Shown here in pieces: positions 37,518 through 47,290 of a stretch of 64,000 nt of DNA (its first letter is position 1; the number at the start of each line of letters is the position of its first letter). The notes beneath the pieces were generated by a model. That model saw only the letters and a list, made by a program, of their open reading frames with translations, made no database searches and had not been told where the DNA came from. This stretch comes from UBA8199 sp964507045 (GTDB taxonomy: Bacteria; Verrucomicrobiota; Verrucomicrobiia; Limisphaerales; UBA8199), in the NCBI GenBank assembly GCA_964507045.1, contig CAZDOO010000021.1, positions 3,654 through 67,653 of the forward strand. The letters run 5' to 3'. The position numbers and the translations under genes are program-made.

Positions 37518-38558
37518 ATGAGAAACTGCCGCCCCTTTCCCCATCTGTGTCTATCTGTGTTCATCTGTGGTTCCCCCCTGCTCTTTGCGGCACCCGCCGA
37601 CGCCCCGCAACTGGTCTCCGTCAAGAAGATCTGGGACGCCGCCCCGCATAATGCGTTCACGGACCTGACGCGGTTCGGCGAGAAATGGTTCTGCACCTTC
37701 CGCGAGTCGCAGGGACACGTCGGGGGCAATGGCAAGATCCGCGTGCTGACCTCCGCCGACGGCGAGCGCTGGGACTCGGCGACGCTGTTAAGCGAGGAAG
37801 GCATTGACCTGCGCGACCCGAAGTTCTCCATCACCCCCGACGGCCAGTTGATGCTGGTCCTGGGCGGGTCGGTCTATGAAAGCAAGAAGTTGAAGGAACG
37901 CCAGCCGCGCGTCGTCTTCTCCAAGGACGGCCACACTTGGACCGCTCCGCAGCGGGTCCTCGACAAGGGCGATTGGCTCTGGCGGGTCACCTGGCACAAA
38001 GGCCGCGCCTATGGCATCTCCTACAGCAACGCGAACAAGGCCACCCCAACCAACGAGTGGGTCATCACTCTGGTAGCGAGTGACGACGGTGTCGCGTTTC
38101 GCCCCGTCGTGACGTTCGCCCTGCCCGGCCGGCCCAACGAATCCACCCTGCGCTTCCTCCCCAACGACGACTGCATTGCCCTGGTCCGCCGCGAGGGCCT
38201 CCCGCCGAACTTGGGCAATAACGCCTTAATCGGCACCAGCCCGCCGCCCTATAGGGATTGGCGTTGGCACACAGCGGGGATGTCAGTCGGCGGGCCGAAC
38301 TTCCTTATCCTGCCGAGCGGCTCGATGATCGCCAGCGGCCGCCAGTACAATCCCAAGGCTACTGGCCCCAAGACCTTCGTCGGTCGCATGACCCTGGAAT
38401 CAGTCAAAGCCGAACTCATCCTTCCCAGCGGCGGCGATTGCAGCTATGCCGGGATGGTCTGGCATGAAGGCTTGCTTTGGACCAGCTATTATTCCACTCA
38501 CGAGGGCAAGACCGCCATCTACCTGGCCAAGATTCGCCTGCCCGGGCAGAAGCCTTGA
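37518..38558 (+). CDS. Secreted sialidase-fold (exo-alpha-sialidase family) protein
   Basis: 346 aa with a signal peptide (MRNCRPFPHLCLSVFICG, cleavage near AAPADA). The remainder reads as a six-bladed propeller with Asp-box-like turns TSADGERWDS and FSKDGHTWTAP and a conserved arginine in FRESQGH. The family includes exo-sialidases, but many bacterial members act on other glycans or are catalytically unassigned. The ATG is one base after the LOG stop codon, so it is the third gene of the cupin-LOG-sialidase operon. Confidence 0.72.
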   Translation: MRNCRPFPHLCLSVFICGSPLLFAAPADAPQLVSVKKIWDAAPHNAFTDLTRFGEKWFCTFRESQGHVGGNGKIRVLTSADGERWDSATLLSEEGIDLRDPKFSITPDGQLMLVLGGSVYESKKLKERQPRVVFSKDGHTWTAPQRVLDKGDWLWRVTWHKGRAYGISYSNANKATPTNEWVITLVASDDGVAFRPVVTFALPGRPNESTLRFLPNDDCIALVRREGLPPNLGNNALIGTSPPPYRDWRWHTAGMSVGGPNFLILPSGSMIASGRQYNPKATGPKTFVGRMTLESVKAELILPSGGDCSYAGMVWHEGLLWTSYYSTHEGKTAIYLAKIRLPGQKP

Positions 38559-38605
38559 CGCCGCCCGCGCACGAGCAATCCCCATGCCTGGATTGCCCGG
38601 GCAAA

Positions 38606-41600
38606 TCAGGGCTGGATGCTCCCACGATAATACCGCTGGTCGTTGGTCGCCGGCTCGGTAAAGAAGATCGGAGCCGCGCCGGTCAGCACCGGCGTCCAGG
38701 CACTGGGCGGGAGATTGGTGGCCGCTTCGATGACGTAATTGGAGCCAGCCGTACCCGTGAGCGTAAACTGGAACTGATTGCTGATCACGCTTGCGAGCGA
38801 GAGCGTGGGCGCGGCAGCCGGGGGACCAACCAGCGATGTGACGGTGCCCGAGAAAGCCAGGTCCGGATCGGTGTTGCCGGCGACATTCAGGATGTACCAG
38901 TTGCCGCTGGAGCCGCCGGCGTTATAGTTGACAATCCGGAAGGTAACATTGGTGCCGGGGCCCACGTTTTGCAGCGCGGCAATCCCGGAGAGGTTAAATG
39001 GGCCCAAGGAACCGCCGCTGCTTGCAGTTACGGTGTAAGTATTGGTAACAAAGCTCACGAACGCGCCCGAGCCAACTTGATATTGCATGACACCGTTTGT
39101 CGGGCCCGTGTTCGAGCGACGGTAGTCAAAGCGGCTGACAGAGGAGAAGGAGACTTTGTATCCCGCATTCGCGCCGACGGAGACTGTGGCGTAGTCGCCG
39201 CCCGCAACAGCCAGGTCGGCGGTGGCTTTATCAAAGCCGTTGCCGCCCCAAGCGTTCAAACTAGCTTGGGTGGCGTTGTTTGTCGTGAGGCCTGAACCGC
39301 GAGTCAAGCCGACGACGGTAAGATTCGGCGCATTGGTTGTGGCCGCCAAAGGTGAGACTCCGAAGTTCGTCTGTCCGCTCACATCCCACCCGGCGAGAAC
39401 ACCCGTGTAGGTGATTCCACCACCACTGCTCGGGGTGAGAATGGACGTGATGTCGCTGGCGGAGTTGTTCGCCGTGTTGGTGTCGCCGCTGATAGCAAGG
39501 GCTACCCGGTTGGTGACCTGGGACGGGGCATTCGTCGCCACGCTGACCGTGAGGGTAATGGCGGGATACGCCGTGCCAGCAGCCAGGGCATCGGAACGGG
39601 TGCAGGTGAGCGTGCTGAAAGTCGTCGTCCAGCCAGTGCCGCTCAGGGCGGTGGCGGTGAGGCCAGCGGGCAGCGTATCCACCACCGTAACCGTCCCGGT
39701 GGTGGTCAATGCGCCAGAATTGGTGACAATAATAGTGTAGACATCCGCGGTGTCGCCCTTGGTGAAGCTGCCGGCATGGGTTTTGATGACGGCCAGGTCA
39801 ATAGTTCCGCTGCTCTCGAGGGAATTGCGCGGGTTAGGCGCGCCCGCAAGGAAATCAGCGGCGTTATCGCCGGTGTCAGTGAAGCCGCCGTCCTTGCGCA
39901 GGATAGCAGTCGAGTTGTCCCCTCCAGCCGCGGGGCCGGTGCCCTCGTAGGCATTGGCTGAACCGTACCCGACGAAATCCTTGATCGCGGCGTTCCCGAG
40001 CGGATTGGAAGTGGTGAGCGTGGTTTGATTGGTCACCAGGGCCAGTTTACCCTTTGAGGCGCTGATGTTGATGTTCGTGCTTGCGAGCTCGGCAGTCGGA
40101 AGCGGCACGCCGTTGGCGCCGCCCGAGGCGAGTTTCAGAAGGTAATATTGCCCGGGCTGAATCGTGCCCGTCAGGTTTGCTTTCGACCAACTGGTCCCGT
40201 TGTAGCTTGCATACTGCACCGACCAGGCGCTTAAGTTGACCGCTGTCCCGCCCGCGTTGAGCAGCTCGACATAATCGTTCCGGTAGGTGGCGCCAGAATT
40301 GCCGCCGCCGCCATAGATCTGGCTGATAACCACGCCGGTGGCGGACGAGAGATACACCGTGAGAGCGGCCGGGGCGCTCGTCACCGAGCCCGCGTAGTTG
40401 CTCACAACCACGCTGTAGGAGCCCTGGTCGCCAGATTGCACGTTAGTAATCGCATATGCGCTCGCGCTCGCGCCCGCAACGTTAGTGCCGTTGAACTGCC
40501 ACTGGTAGGCGAGCGGCGCCGCGCCGAGCGCGGTGACGCTAAAGCCGGCGGTACTCCCGGTAACCACCGTCAGGCTGGCCGGGTCGGATACGATGACTGG
40601 CGCCACAACAACTGTGAGTGTGGCGACGGCACTGGTGACACTGCCGAAGCCGTTGGTTGCAACGAGGCGATAGCTGCCCGCGTCGTTCGTCTGCGCGCTG
40701 CCCACGGTGTAGCTGTTGGTGGTGGCGCCGACAATCGGGCTCCCGTTCAACTGCCATTGGTAGCCTATCGGCTCCTGCCCGGCTGCCGCAGCGGAAAACG
40801 TCGCCGGGCTGCCCAGTGAAACGGTCTGGCTTAGCGGGTCGGTGCTGATGATGGGCGGCGTGTTGCCTTCCGTCCCGTTGTAGATCACCAGCGCGTAATC
40901 TTGATCCAGCACCGGCGCCTCATTAGGCACACCGTCGGAGTTGATGTTGGCCGCCGTCACTGTCACAGCGAAGGTGTTGGACACGCCGGCAGGCAGGAAG
41001 ACGCTTTCCAAGTTGTTCTTCGCATCCGCCGTGCCCCCGGTAACGGAGGTGCTGCCGCTGAAGACATTCCCCTTGTAAGTGCTGCCGTTGATGGTGACGG
41101 TGAGGTCAAGGTTGTTGTTGTAGGCGTTCCCGGTGGTGCTCCCGGGAGCATCGGTCCAGGCGAGCGTGACGCGGAACGGCTTGGAGGGGTCCGCAACGAC
41201 GCCGCTAATAACGCGGGTCTGGCCCGAACTGGTGAACTTGTCGGCGCCCAGTTGGTCGCGCAGGATGCGCGCGACGCCGTCGAAAGCGGTGCCGAGGTTG
41301 ACCGCGCCCATGCCTTGAACGGAGGACGGCAAGGTGTCGCCGGCGTAAGTGCCGGTCATATACCGGGCCGAGTTGACGAGGAAGGCCTTGGTCATCGCCG
41401 GGCTGGGCGGCGTGAGGCTGTTGTTGATAAAGTATTGGCGCAGCAGGGCGCAGGCGCCGGCCACAGCCGGCGTCGAGTGGCTGGTCCCCGAGGAGGTCGT
41501 GTAGAATTGCTGGCCGACCGGGAAGAAGTTGCTGCTGCTGCCCACTGTGCCGCCGCCCGGCAACCCGCAAACCCCCGTGCCGTCAAAGCAGGAGATGGCG

Positions 41601-43411
41601 GTGCCGAGACCGTTGGTGGTCAGCACGCTTTGTCCCACCCCGCCCGTGATGTGCGTGCCGGGCGCCACGATATCGGGCTTCTTGCGCCCGTCGGTACAAG
41701 GGCCGCGGCTGGAGAAGCTGGACATGTCGTTGGCACTGTTCGCCTCGCTGTCCGGCGTATCGCAGCCGTCATTGCCGGCAGTGTTGTTGCCGCCGTTGGC
41801 CGTCGAGTGCGAGTGAACGTTCTCCGCCGCGCCGACCACGAGGACATTCTTCGCCGTCCCCGGCGAGCCGACGGTGCTCGCGCTCGGCCCCGCATTACCG
41901 GCCGCAAACACGATCACCATCTGCTGGTTGCCTGTATTGGGCACCGAGGAGCCGCTGGGCTGCGCATCCCGGACGAGCGAATCATAGCTCTGCGCGTCCG
42001 CGTCGTAATCGCCCGCCGTGTCCGCCCCCCAACTGTTGTTGCTGACCCGCGCCCCGTCGCGATAGGCACGCGATTGAAGGTTGGCGTAGGTGGGATCGGT
42101 AAAGGTATCCGGATCAAAGATGACGGAGGATCCCACCTTCACGAATGGGCAAACCCCCAGCCCGTAGTGGAATCCAGACGAATCGGTGTGCGGGAACCCG
42201 GTCGCGCGGTCATTGAAGCCGGCGATGATGTGTGCATTCAGATTGCCATGACCGTCGCAGGCCTGCAGGGTGCTGCCGCTATTGGCAGTGCCTTCGAGCC
42301 GGGCATAAGTCACGCGGTCGCCCTGCCCCGGATCGCCGGCCTGGTAGAGTCCGAAATGGCCCGGCACAGTCGTGCCATTGTCAAGGCCGCTGTCACTGAC
42401 ATCCACAACAAAACCCGACGTGGTGAACTGTGCTTGGGTGAACCCCTTGCCCGCCAGCCAGGCCAGGTAACCCGCGCTGCTCGGCGCGTCGCCGCTCAAA
42501 TTGCCCGCCATGATCTGGTCCTGCCGCTCGTCCATCTTGTGCCGGTTGGGGCGCGGCTGGATGGAGATAACCTCGGGCCGCGCTGCAAGTTCGCTCAACC
42601 TGGCCGCCGGCAGGCGCACGACCACGTTAAGGTACTGCAGCGTCTGAAACTGCTGTTCCACCGGCGCCAGCTTGAGCTGATCAATCAGCGCCAGGGTCTC
42701 GGGATTGGCATCGGCGTCCTCCAACAACTGGACGGTGAACGTGTCGGTGGCAGGCGTCTGGGGGTTGCCTTCCGCATCCACCGTGCGCGCCTTGGGATGG
42801 ATCCTGTAATCGGCAGCATACTCACCCTCCCACTGGACCAGAGCATTGGTGCCGGCCCACAATTGAAAACTGGCCAGCGCGGCGCTGTCGCCGCGAATAA
42901 GGTAGGCGTTGTGCGGCACATAATGCACCACCCTCACACCGGTCTGCTCCAGCGCCTCGCGCCATTCCGGCTTGATGGGACCGACAAACTGAACCAGGTG
43001 CAGCCGCCTGCCCACCGCCGGCACCACGGCCCGACGCTGTGCCAGAACACCGGCCGAGCGGGTGTCGAGTCTGCCCGCATTCAGCTCAATGTAGTCGAGG
43101 TCATCCGCAGCCTCGACCCGATTCAGCCTGGGTGATGCCAGCGAAGCATTGTCGCTCTCCCAGAGCTGAAAGCTGCCGTAGTCGGCCAGCAGGCGCGCGC
43201 CGCGCGATTTGAGCTCGGCGGCTTGCGCCGCATCGCTGACCCGGAGCTTCTGGGGTCGGGCCGTTGCCGCCTGGATCGGAGCCAGTGCGACAGCGGCCAG
43301 GCAGAGCACTCTGGCCAGCCCAAGCGCGCCTCGCCACGGGCTGGTCATAGAAGAGGGTGTTCGCACAATACCGGATTGGGAGGTCAACAGGGGGACTTCA
43401 GTTAGGCGCAT
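38606..43411 (-). CDS. Large secreted S8 (subtilisin-like) serine protease with Ig, lamin-tail and DUF11 domains
   Basis: 1601 aa. The signal peptide lies at about 22-50 (MTSPWRG...APIQAATA); the ATG at 43348 is an alternative start. A prodomain-like region precedes the peptidase. The catalytic triad is visible: D340 in VSDSGLD, H388 in CDGHGN and S644 in SGTSHSTP. A C-terminal P-domain-like jelly roll follows (VTLAWTDAPG). Then come two Ig-like repeats (YQWQLNG, YQWQFNG), a lamin-tail domain (VVISQIYGGGG...NDYVELLN), a DUF11 repeat (YTIIVTNSGALTTTG) and a final module ending RYYRGSIQP that also occurs in other secreted proteins here. It probably degrades extracellular protein. A good promoter lies 20 nt upstream of the first ATG. 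Confidence 0.88.
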   Translation of the reverse strand: MRLTEVPLLTSQSGIVRTPSSMTSPWRGALGLARVLCLAAVALAPIQAATARPQKLRVSDAAQAAELKSRGARLLADYGSFQLWESDNASLASPRLNRVEAADDLDYIELNAGRLDTRSAGVLAQRRAVVPAVGRRLHLVQFVGPIKPEWREALEQTGVRVVHYVPHNAYLIRGDSAALASFQLWAGTNALVQWEGEYAADYRIHPKARTVDAEGNPQTPATDTFTVQLLEDADANPETLALIDQLKLAPVEQQFQTLQYLNVVVRLPAARLSELAARPEVISIQPRPNRHKMDERQDQIMAGNLSGDAPSSAGYLAWLAGKGFTQAQFTTSGFVVDVSDSGLDNGTTVPGHFGLYQAGDPGQGDRVTYARLEGTANSGSTLQACDGHGNLNAHIIAGFNDRATGFPHTDSSGFHYGLGVCPFVKVGSSVIFDPDTFTDPTYANLQSRAYRDGARVSNNSWGADTAGDYDADAQSYDSLVRDAQPSGSSVPNTGNQQMVIVFAAGNAGPSASTVGSPGTAKNVLVVGAAENVHSHSTANGGNNTAGNDGCDTPDSEANSANDMSSFSSRGPCTDGRKKPDIVAPGTHITGGVGQSVLTTNGLGTAISCFDGTGVCGLPGGGTVGSSSNFFPVGQQFYTTSSGTSHSTPAVAGACALLRQYFINNSLTPPSPAMTKAFLVNSARYMTGTYAGDTLPSSVQGMGAVNLGTAFDGVARILRDQLGADKFTSSGQTRVISGVVADPSKPFRVTLAWTDAPGSTTGNAYNNNLDLTVTINGSTYKGNVFSGSTSVTGGTADAKNNLESVFLPAGVSNTFAVTVTAANINSDGVPNEAPVLDQDYALVIYNGTEGNTPPIISTDPLSQTVSLGSPATFSAAAAGQEPIGYQWQLNGSPIVGATTNSYTVGSAQTNDAGSYRLVATNGFGSVTSAVATLTVVVAPVIVSDPASLTVVTGSTAGFSVTALGAAPLAYQWQFNGTNVAGASASAYAITNVQSGDQGSYSVVVSNYAGSVTSAPAALTVYLSSATGVVISQIYGGGGNSGATYRNDYVELLNAGGTAVNLSAWSVQYASYNGTSWSKANLTGTIQPGQYYLLKLASGGANGVPLPTAELASTNINISASKGKLALVTNQTTLTTSNPLGNAAIKDFVGYGSANAYEGTGPAAGGDNSTAILRKDGGFTDTGDNAADFLAGAPNPRNSLESSGTIDLAVIKTHAGSFTKGDTADVYTIIVTNSGALTTTGTVTVVDTLPAGLTATALSGTGWTTTFSTLTCTRSDALAAGTAYPAITLTVSVATNAPSQVTNRVALAISGDTNTANNSASDITSILTPSSGGGITYTGVLAGWDVSGQTNFGVSPLAATTNAPNLTVVGLTRGSGLTTNNATQASLNAWGGNGFDKATADLAVAGGDYATVSVGANAGYKVSFSSVSRFDYRRSNTGPTNGVMQYQVGSGAFVSFVTNTYTVTASSGGSLGPFNLSGIAALQNVGPGTNVTFRIVNYNAGGSSGNWYILNVAGNTDPDLAFSGTVTSLVGPPAAAPTLSLASVISNQFQFTLTGTAGSNYVIEAATNLPPSAWTPVLTGAAPIFFTEPATNDQRYYRGSIQP

Positions 43412-43431
43412 TGCTTAGTTTGTTGGCCACC

Positions 43432-43459
43432 ACTATACAGCTTGCTCGTCCGCCGTCAA
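43432..43459 (-). promoter_or_regulatory. Promoter of the S8 protease gene
   Basis: On the minus strand, TTGACG (43454-43459), a 16-nt spacer and TATAGT (43432-43437). Transcription would start near 43425, leaving about 14 nt before the first ATG (43411), with no Shine-Dalgarno sequence in it. Confidence 0.55.
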
Positions 43460-43484
43460 ACTGCGGGCAGAACCCTCTGGCTGC

Positions 43485-43904
<420 letters not shown>

Positions 43905-44015
43905 GGCGCGGACAAGGTGCCAGAGTCCAACGTCCTGGCCAGACTGAATATCCGGACCGGAGACGACAAAGACAGCCTCCGGCCGGCTGCCCGGAGCTTC
44001 GATCCGCTTTGCCGA

Positions 44016-44043
44016 TTGACAATCCACGACCTGTGGTTGTCAT
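44016..44043 (+). promoter_or_regulatory. Promoter of the MDR oxidoreductase gene
   Basis: TTGACA (44016-44021), a 16-nt spacer and TGTCAT (44038-44043), ending 9 nt before the ATG at 44053. Confidence 0.4.
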
Positions 44044-44052
44044 TGGGGGCGC

Positions 44053-45045
44053 ATGCGAGCCTGGTTCATTGACGACCTCAGCGGCCTCGGCAGCCTCCAC
44101 GTGGCCGAGGTCCCCGATCCGGTTGCCCAACCACAAGAGGTGGTTCTGCAAATCCATTATGCCGCCCTCAATCCCGCCGACCGCTACCTGGCGGAGAACC
44201 TGTACCCAGCCAAACCACGGCTGCCCCATATCCTGGGCCGCGATGGCCTCGGGACGGTGGTCCAGACAGGCAGTGAGGTGAAAACTGTCCGCGTGGGTGA
44301 TCAGCGGGTAATACTGCGCGGTGAAGCAGGCGGAAACCGCCCAGGGACGTTTGCCCAATGCGTGGCCGTGCCAGAGGAGAACCTCGTCGAGATTCCCGGC
44401 GGCTGGAGCGAGCCGGAGGCTGCCGGCGCAACGCTGGTCTATCTGACGGCCTATCAGGCCCTGACGATGTGGGGACCGCTGCCCGCGCCGGCGGTAGTGC
44501 TGGTAACCGGCGCCTCGGGAGGTGTTGGGGTGGCCGCCGTGCAGCTTGCCGCGGCCATGGGGCACACGGTTGTGGCGCTCTCCCGCAGCCCGGAGAAGAG
44601 CCGCCGGCTGGAGCAGCTCGGCGCCAGCGTCACCCTCAATCCCGAGAATCCCACCTGGCGCCTGCACCTCAAAGCCGCTCTTGCTCCCCGGCGGGTGAGC
44701 CTGGCCGTTGACAACATCGGCGGCAGGTTCCTGCCGGAAGTCATTGACACACTGGGCGAGGCGGGGCAGGTCAGCCTGGTCGGGCGCTTGGCCGGGCCAG
44801 TTCCCGCCTTCAACACGGCTACCCTGTTCTTCCGCCGCATTCGCCTGGGGGGCGTCGCCGTCAGCGCCTGGACGAACGCAGAAAGCCGCGTAGCCTGGTG
44901 CGAGGTGCTGTCCCTGCTGACGCGCGCCAGCGCTCGCCCGCAGGTGGATAAGATATTCCCGTTCGAGCAGTTGCCCCAGGCCTTTGAGCGCTTGGCCCAA
45001 GGGCCGATGGGCAAGGTGGTGCTGGCGGCACAGACCTCGGTCTAG
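44053..45045 (+). CDS. Zinc-independent MDR family alcohol dehydrogenase / quinone oxidoreductase
   Basis: 330 aa. The GroES-like N-domain has LQIHYAALNPADRYL and PHILGRDGLGTVV. The NADPH-binding fold contains VLVTGASGGVGVAAVQLA and ALSRSPEKSRRLEQLGA. The catalytic and structural zinc-binding cysteines of true alcohol dehydrogenases are absent, so it belongs with the quinone oxidoreductase / enoyl reductase branch. Substrate is unknown; it is cytoplasmic. A 589-nt repeat-rich gap follows. Confidence 0.8.
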   Translation: MRAWFIDDLSGLGSLHVAEVPDPVAQPQEVVLQIHYAALNPADRYLAENLYPAKPRLPHILGRDGLGTVVQTGSEVKTVRVGDQRVILRGEAGGNRPGTFAQCVAVPEENLVEIPGGWSEPEAAGATLVYLTAYQALTMWGPLPAPAVVLVTGASGGVGVAAVQLAAAMGHTVVALSRSPEKSRRLEQLGASVTLNPENPTWRLHLKAALAPRRVSLAVDNIGGRFLPEVIDTLGEAGQVSLVGRLAGPVPAFNTATLFFRRIRLGGVAVSAWTNAESRVAWCEVLSLLTRASARPQVDKIFPFEQLPQAFERLAQGPMGKVVLAAQTSV

Positions 45046-45192
45046 TGCTTGATTGCATAAATATGCGATGCCTGGCCCGCCGCGTAATCGCACGCCGCCT
45101 GCCGGATTTCCACGGAATTCGATAAGCATTGCAGGCCCAGTGCCCTCACCGGGCGGATTCATTATCGGGCTGCCGGGCAAATCCATCCGTCC

Positions 45193-45304
45193 TACCTCCA
45201 TCCTACCTCCATTGTACCTCCATCATACCTCCATCCTACCTCCGTCTATGGATGGAGGTAGGATGGAGGTATGATGGAGGTACAATGGGGGTAGGATGGA
45301 GGGA
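45193..45304. repeat. Inverted repeat made of tandem 11-nt units (element 1)
   Basis: The left arm (45193-45247) consists of five 11-nt units of type TACCTCCATCC, with variation in the last three bases. The right arm (45250-45304) has five units of type GGATGGAGGTA, the reverse complement, separated by a 2-nt centre. Positions 45196-45243 pair with 45254-45301 over 48 bp with a single T:G mismatch, leaving a 10-nt loop. As RNA this is a very stable long hairpin. There is no coding potential and no flanking transposase. Confidence 0.9.
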
Positions 45305-45424
45305 CAACGGAGGGGGCGGCTTGAAAAGGTAGAGGTAGCGGCTGCCGGTGCCGTGCGAGCAGCCCATTCCAGTTTTAGCTGCCGAGGCAACTAATCGTTG
45401 ATTGCAGTGATTAACGATAGCACC

Positions 45425-45475
45425 GCGTGGAGGCACGCGGCCTGCAAACCTCGTGCAGGCCACCTGCCTCCACGC
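45425..45475. repeat. Small hairpin, two 11-nt units per arm
   Basis: GCGTGGAGGCA + CGCGGCCTGCA (45425-45446) faces TGCAGGCCACC + TGCCTCCACGC (45454-45475) across a 7-nt loop. Pairing is 20 of 22. With one more pair on the outside at each end the stem is clear; whether the 11-nt phasing is meaningful is uncertain at this size. Confidence 0.6.
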
Positions 45476-45585
45476 GGCGGGCCAGGCATCGCTTATTCGC
45501 GCAATCAAGCAGCAGGAACCGCTCGACGGCAAGCGCATTGCCCTTCCCGACCTTCTCCCAGCCCCTCACTAAATCGCAAGTCTGG

Positions 45586-45614
45586 GTGACGAGATGCACA
45601 GGTTGGGTTATAGT
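45586..45614 (+). promoter_or_regulatory. Promoter of the lipase-like gene
   Basis: GTGACG (45586-45591), a 17-nt spacer and TATAGT (45609-45614). The start codon is 20 nt further on. The -10 is good, the -35 moderate. Confidence 0.45.
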
Positions 45615-45634
45615 GTGGCACCAGGCACGCAAGA

Positions 45635-47290
45635 ATGAGCACGGACGACCCTCGGTTCTCTCTGACCGGCACCAGGAAGGCAGCCAATTTTGCTTCCAGT
45701 GGCTTTCCCCCCGGCATCCGACATCTGTTGCTCTTGGCATTGCTGGCGGGCGCGGCCTCGTCCGGTTTTGCGACCGGCGTCACCCTCATCACCCACGGCT
45801 TCAACGCAAATGCTGACGACTGGGTGCGCATCATGGCGAACAACATCCCCAACTACGACTCGTTCCCGGGGACTAATTACACCATCTACAAGATCACCCT
45901 CACGGCTGATGGCAACTATCAGTGGTCCCGCACCAATGGTAGCGCGCCAACCTTGACCGACTCCGGACAGATCATCATCAAGCTCGACTGGAAGCAGATG
46001 GCCGGGACTGTCTTCCCGCCGTCTGGCGGCAGCAGCACTTATGACGTGGCCCAGATAGCGAGTCGGGCGCTCCAGCAAACCAACGCCATTGTCGAGCTGG
46101 GCGGCCATGCCTTGGCGGAGTTCCCCCTGCACTTGGCGGGCCATAGTCGCGGCGGTTCTCTCATCAATGAGCTCAGCCGCCTCCTCGGCACCAACGGCCT
46201 CTGGGTGGACCACCTCACCACTCTCGATCCCCACCCCCTCAACAACGACGGCAACGATGACTGGCTCTTCACCACTACGGATGCCTCCGCCTCGAACACC
46301 TTCGCGAATGTTCTATTCCGCGATAACTGCTGGCAGAGGCTTGGCGGCACCTTAACCGTTCCCAACGGCGAACTGGCCGCGGGTGCCTATAATCGCGAGC
46401 TAACCACCCTCGCTGACGGTTATGACAGCTCGCATTCCGACGTGCATCTTTGGTATCACGGCACTGTGGACTGGCGAACGCCCACGAGCGACGGCGGCGC
46501 TTCCATCACCGCCACTCAGCGCACCAACTGGTGGGAGGCTTACGAAAACCGGGGTATGGTCGCCGGCTTCAACTACGGTCTCATCGGCGGCGCGGACCGC
46601 CTGAGCCCGGACCAGCCACTCGGCCCCGGGTTTCCTGCCATCCAGGACGGCTACAATCAATACTGGGACTTCGGGCTCGGCACATCGGGCAACCGCACCG
46701 CGCTGCCGGCAAACAACGGCAACTGGCCCAACCTCATTAAGCTCAACCGCACAGGCACCAACGCTGTTCTCCAGGGCCAGAACACCTTTGTCAGGTATTA
46801 CTACCAGTGGGCCCAGCCCGGCACCACTACCGCGGCCGTCAGCTTCTATATTGACGACGACTTTAATCCCCTCAACACGAACCAGAAGTTGCTGAAGCAG
46901 ATAAACGTGCCCGGCACTGGCGCTGACTATGTCAGCTACGCGAATGTTAGTCTCACCTTCGACCCCACGAACGCCACCGTTGGCTACCACGCCCTTTATG
47001 CCAGCATCACCGGCGGCGGCCGGACCCGCTATTTGTATGCGCCGGAGTTGGTCCAGGTGCTTCCTTCCCTGCAACCCCCGACCTTGGACATTGCAGCAAT
47101 GAGCGCGTCGCAGTTCCGCATCGGAGTCAACGGTGTGGCTGGCCAGACCATTGTGCTCCAGGATTCAACGAATCTCCAAGCCTGGTTGCCGCTGGCGACG
47201 AACACGCTCGCGACCAGTCGCTGGCTCTATACCAACAGCCTGTCCGCCAGTCCGGGGCAACGCTTCTATCGCGGCCTGCTCAGCCAGTAA
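45635..47290 (+). CDS. Secreted lipase-like alpha/beta hydrolase
   Basis: 551 aa. An unusually long n-region (about 27 residues) precedes a signal core (HLLLLALLAGAASSGFA). The hydrolase domain opens with VTLITHGFNAN (oxyanion strand), has the nucleophile elbow LAGHSRGGS with S171, and LTTLDPHP with D198 as probable acid; the histidine is probably in the SHSDVHLWYHG segment. These fit a lipase/esterase fold, but the substrate is unknown. After about residue 340 the protein is beta-rich and ends with the module RFYRGLLSQ shared with the S8 protease and the giant proteins, suggesting a common surface or export fate. Confidence 0.75.
   Translation: MSTDDPRFSLTGTRKAANFASSGFPPGIRHLLLLALLAGAASSGFATGVTLITHGFNANADDWVRIMANNIPNYDSFPGTNYTIYKITLTADGNYQWSRTNGSAPTLTDSGQIIIKLDWKQMAGTVFPPSGGSSTYDVAQIASRALQQTNAIVELGGHALAEFPLHLAGHSRGGSLINELSRLLGTNGLWVDHLTTLDPHPLNNDGNDDWLFTTTDASASNTFANVLFRDNCWQRLGGTLTVPNGELAAGAYNRELTTLADGYDSSHSDVHLWYHGTVDWRTPTSDGGASITATQRTNWWEAYENRGMVAGFNYGLIGGADRLSPDQPLGPGFPAIQDGYNQYWDFGLGTSGNRTALPANNGNWPNLIKLNRTGTNAVLQGQNTFVRYYYQWAQPGTTTAAVSFYIDDDFNPLNTNQKLLKQINVPGTGADYVSYANVSLTFDPTNATVGYHALYASITGGGRTRYLYAPELVQVLPSLQPPTLDIAAMSASQFRIGVNGVAGQTIVLQDSTNLQAWLPLATNTLATSRWLYTNSLSASPGQRFYRGLLSQ

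Larger units (their letters stand above)
45046..45634. other. Intergenic region with two hairpin-forming elements
   Basis: No convincing gene is seen here. The region contains the 112-nt inverted repeat of 11-nt units (45193-45304), a second smaller hairpin (45425-45475), and the promoter of the lipase-like gene at its right end. Confidence 0.6.

Noticed and set aside
40901..43135. 744-aa plus-strand frame opposite the S8 protease
   Set aside because: The minus strand carries the catalytic triad and recognisable domains; this is a long GC-rich antisense frame.
45193..45304. CRISPR-like array
   Set aside because: Units are 11 nt, adjacent with no spacers, and reversed in the second half; no cas gene is in the window.
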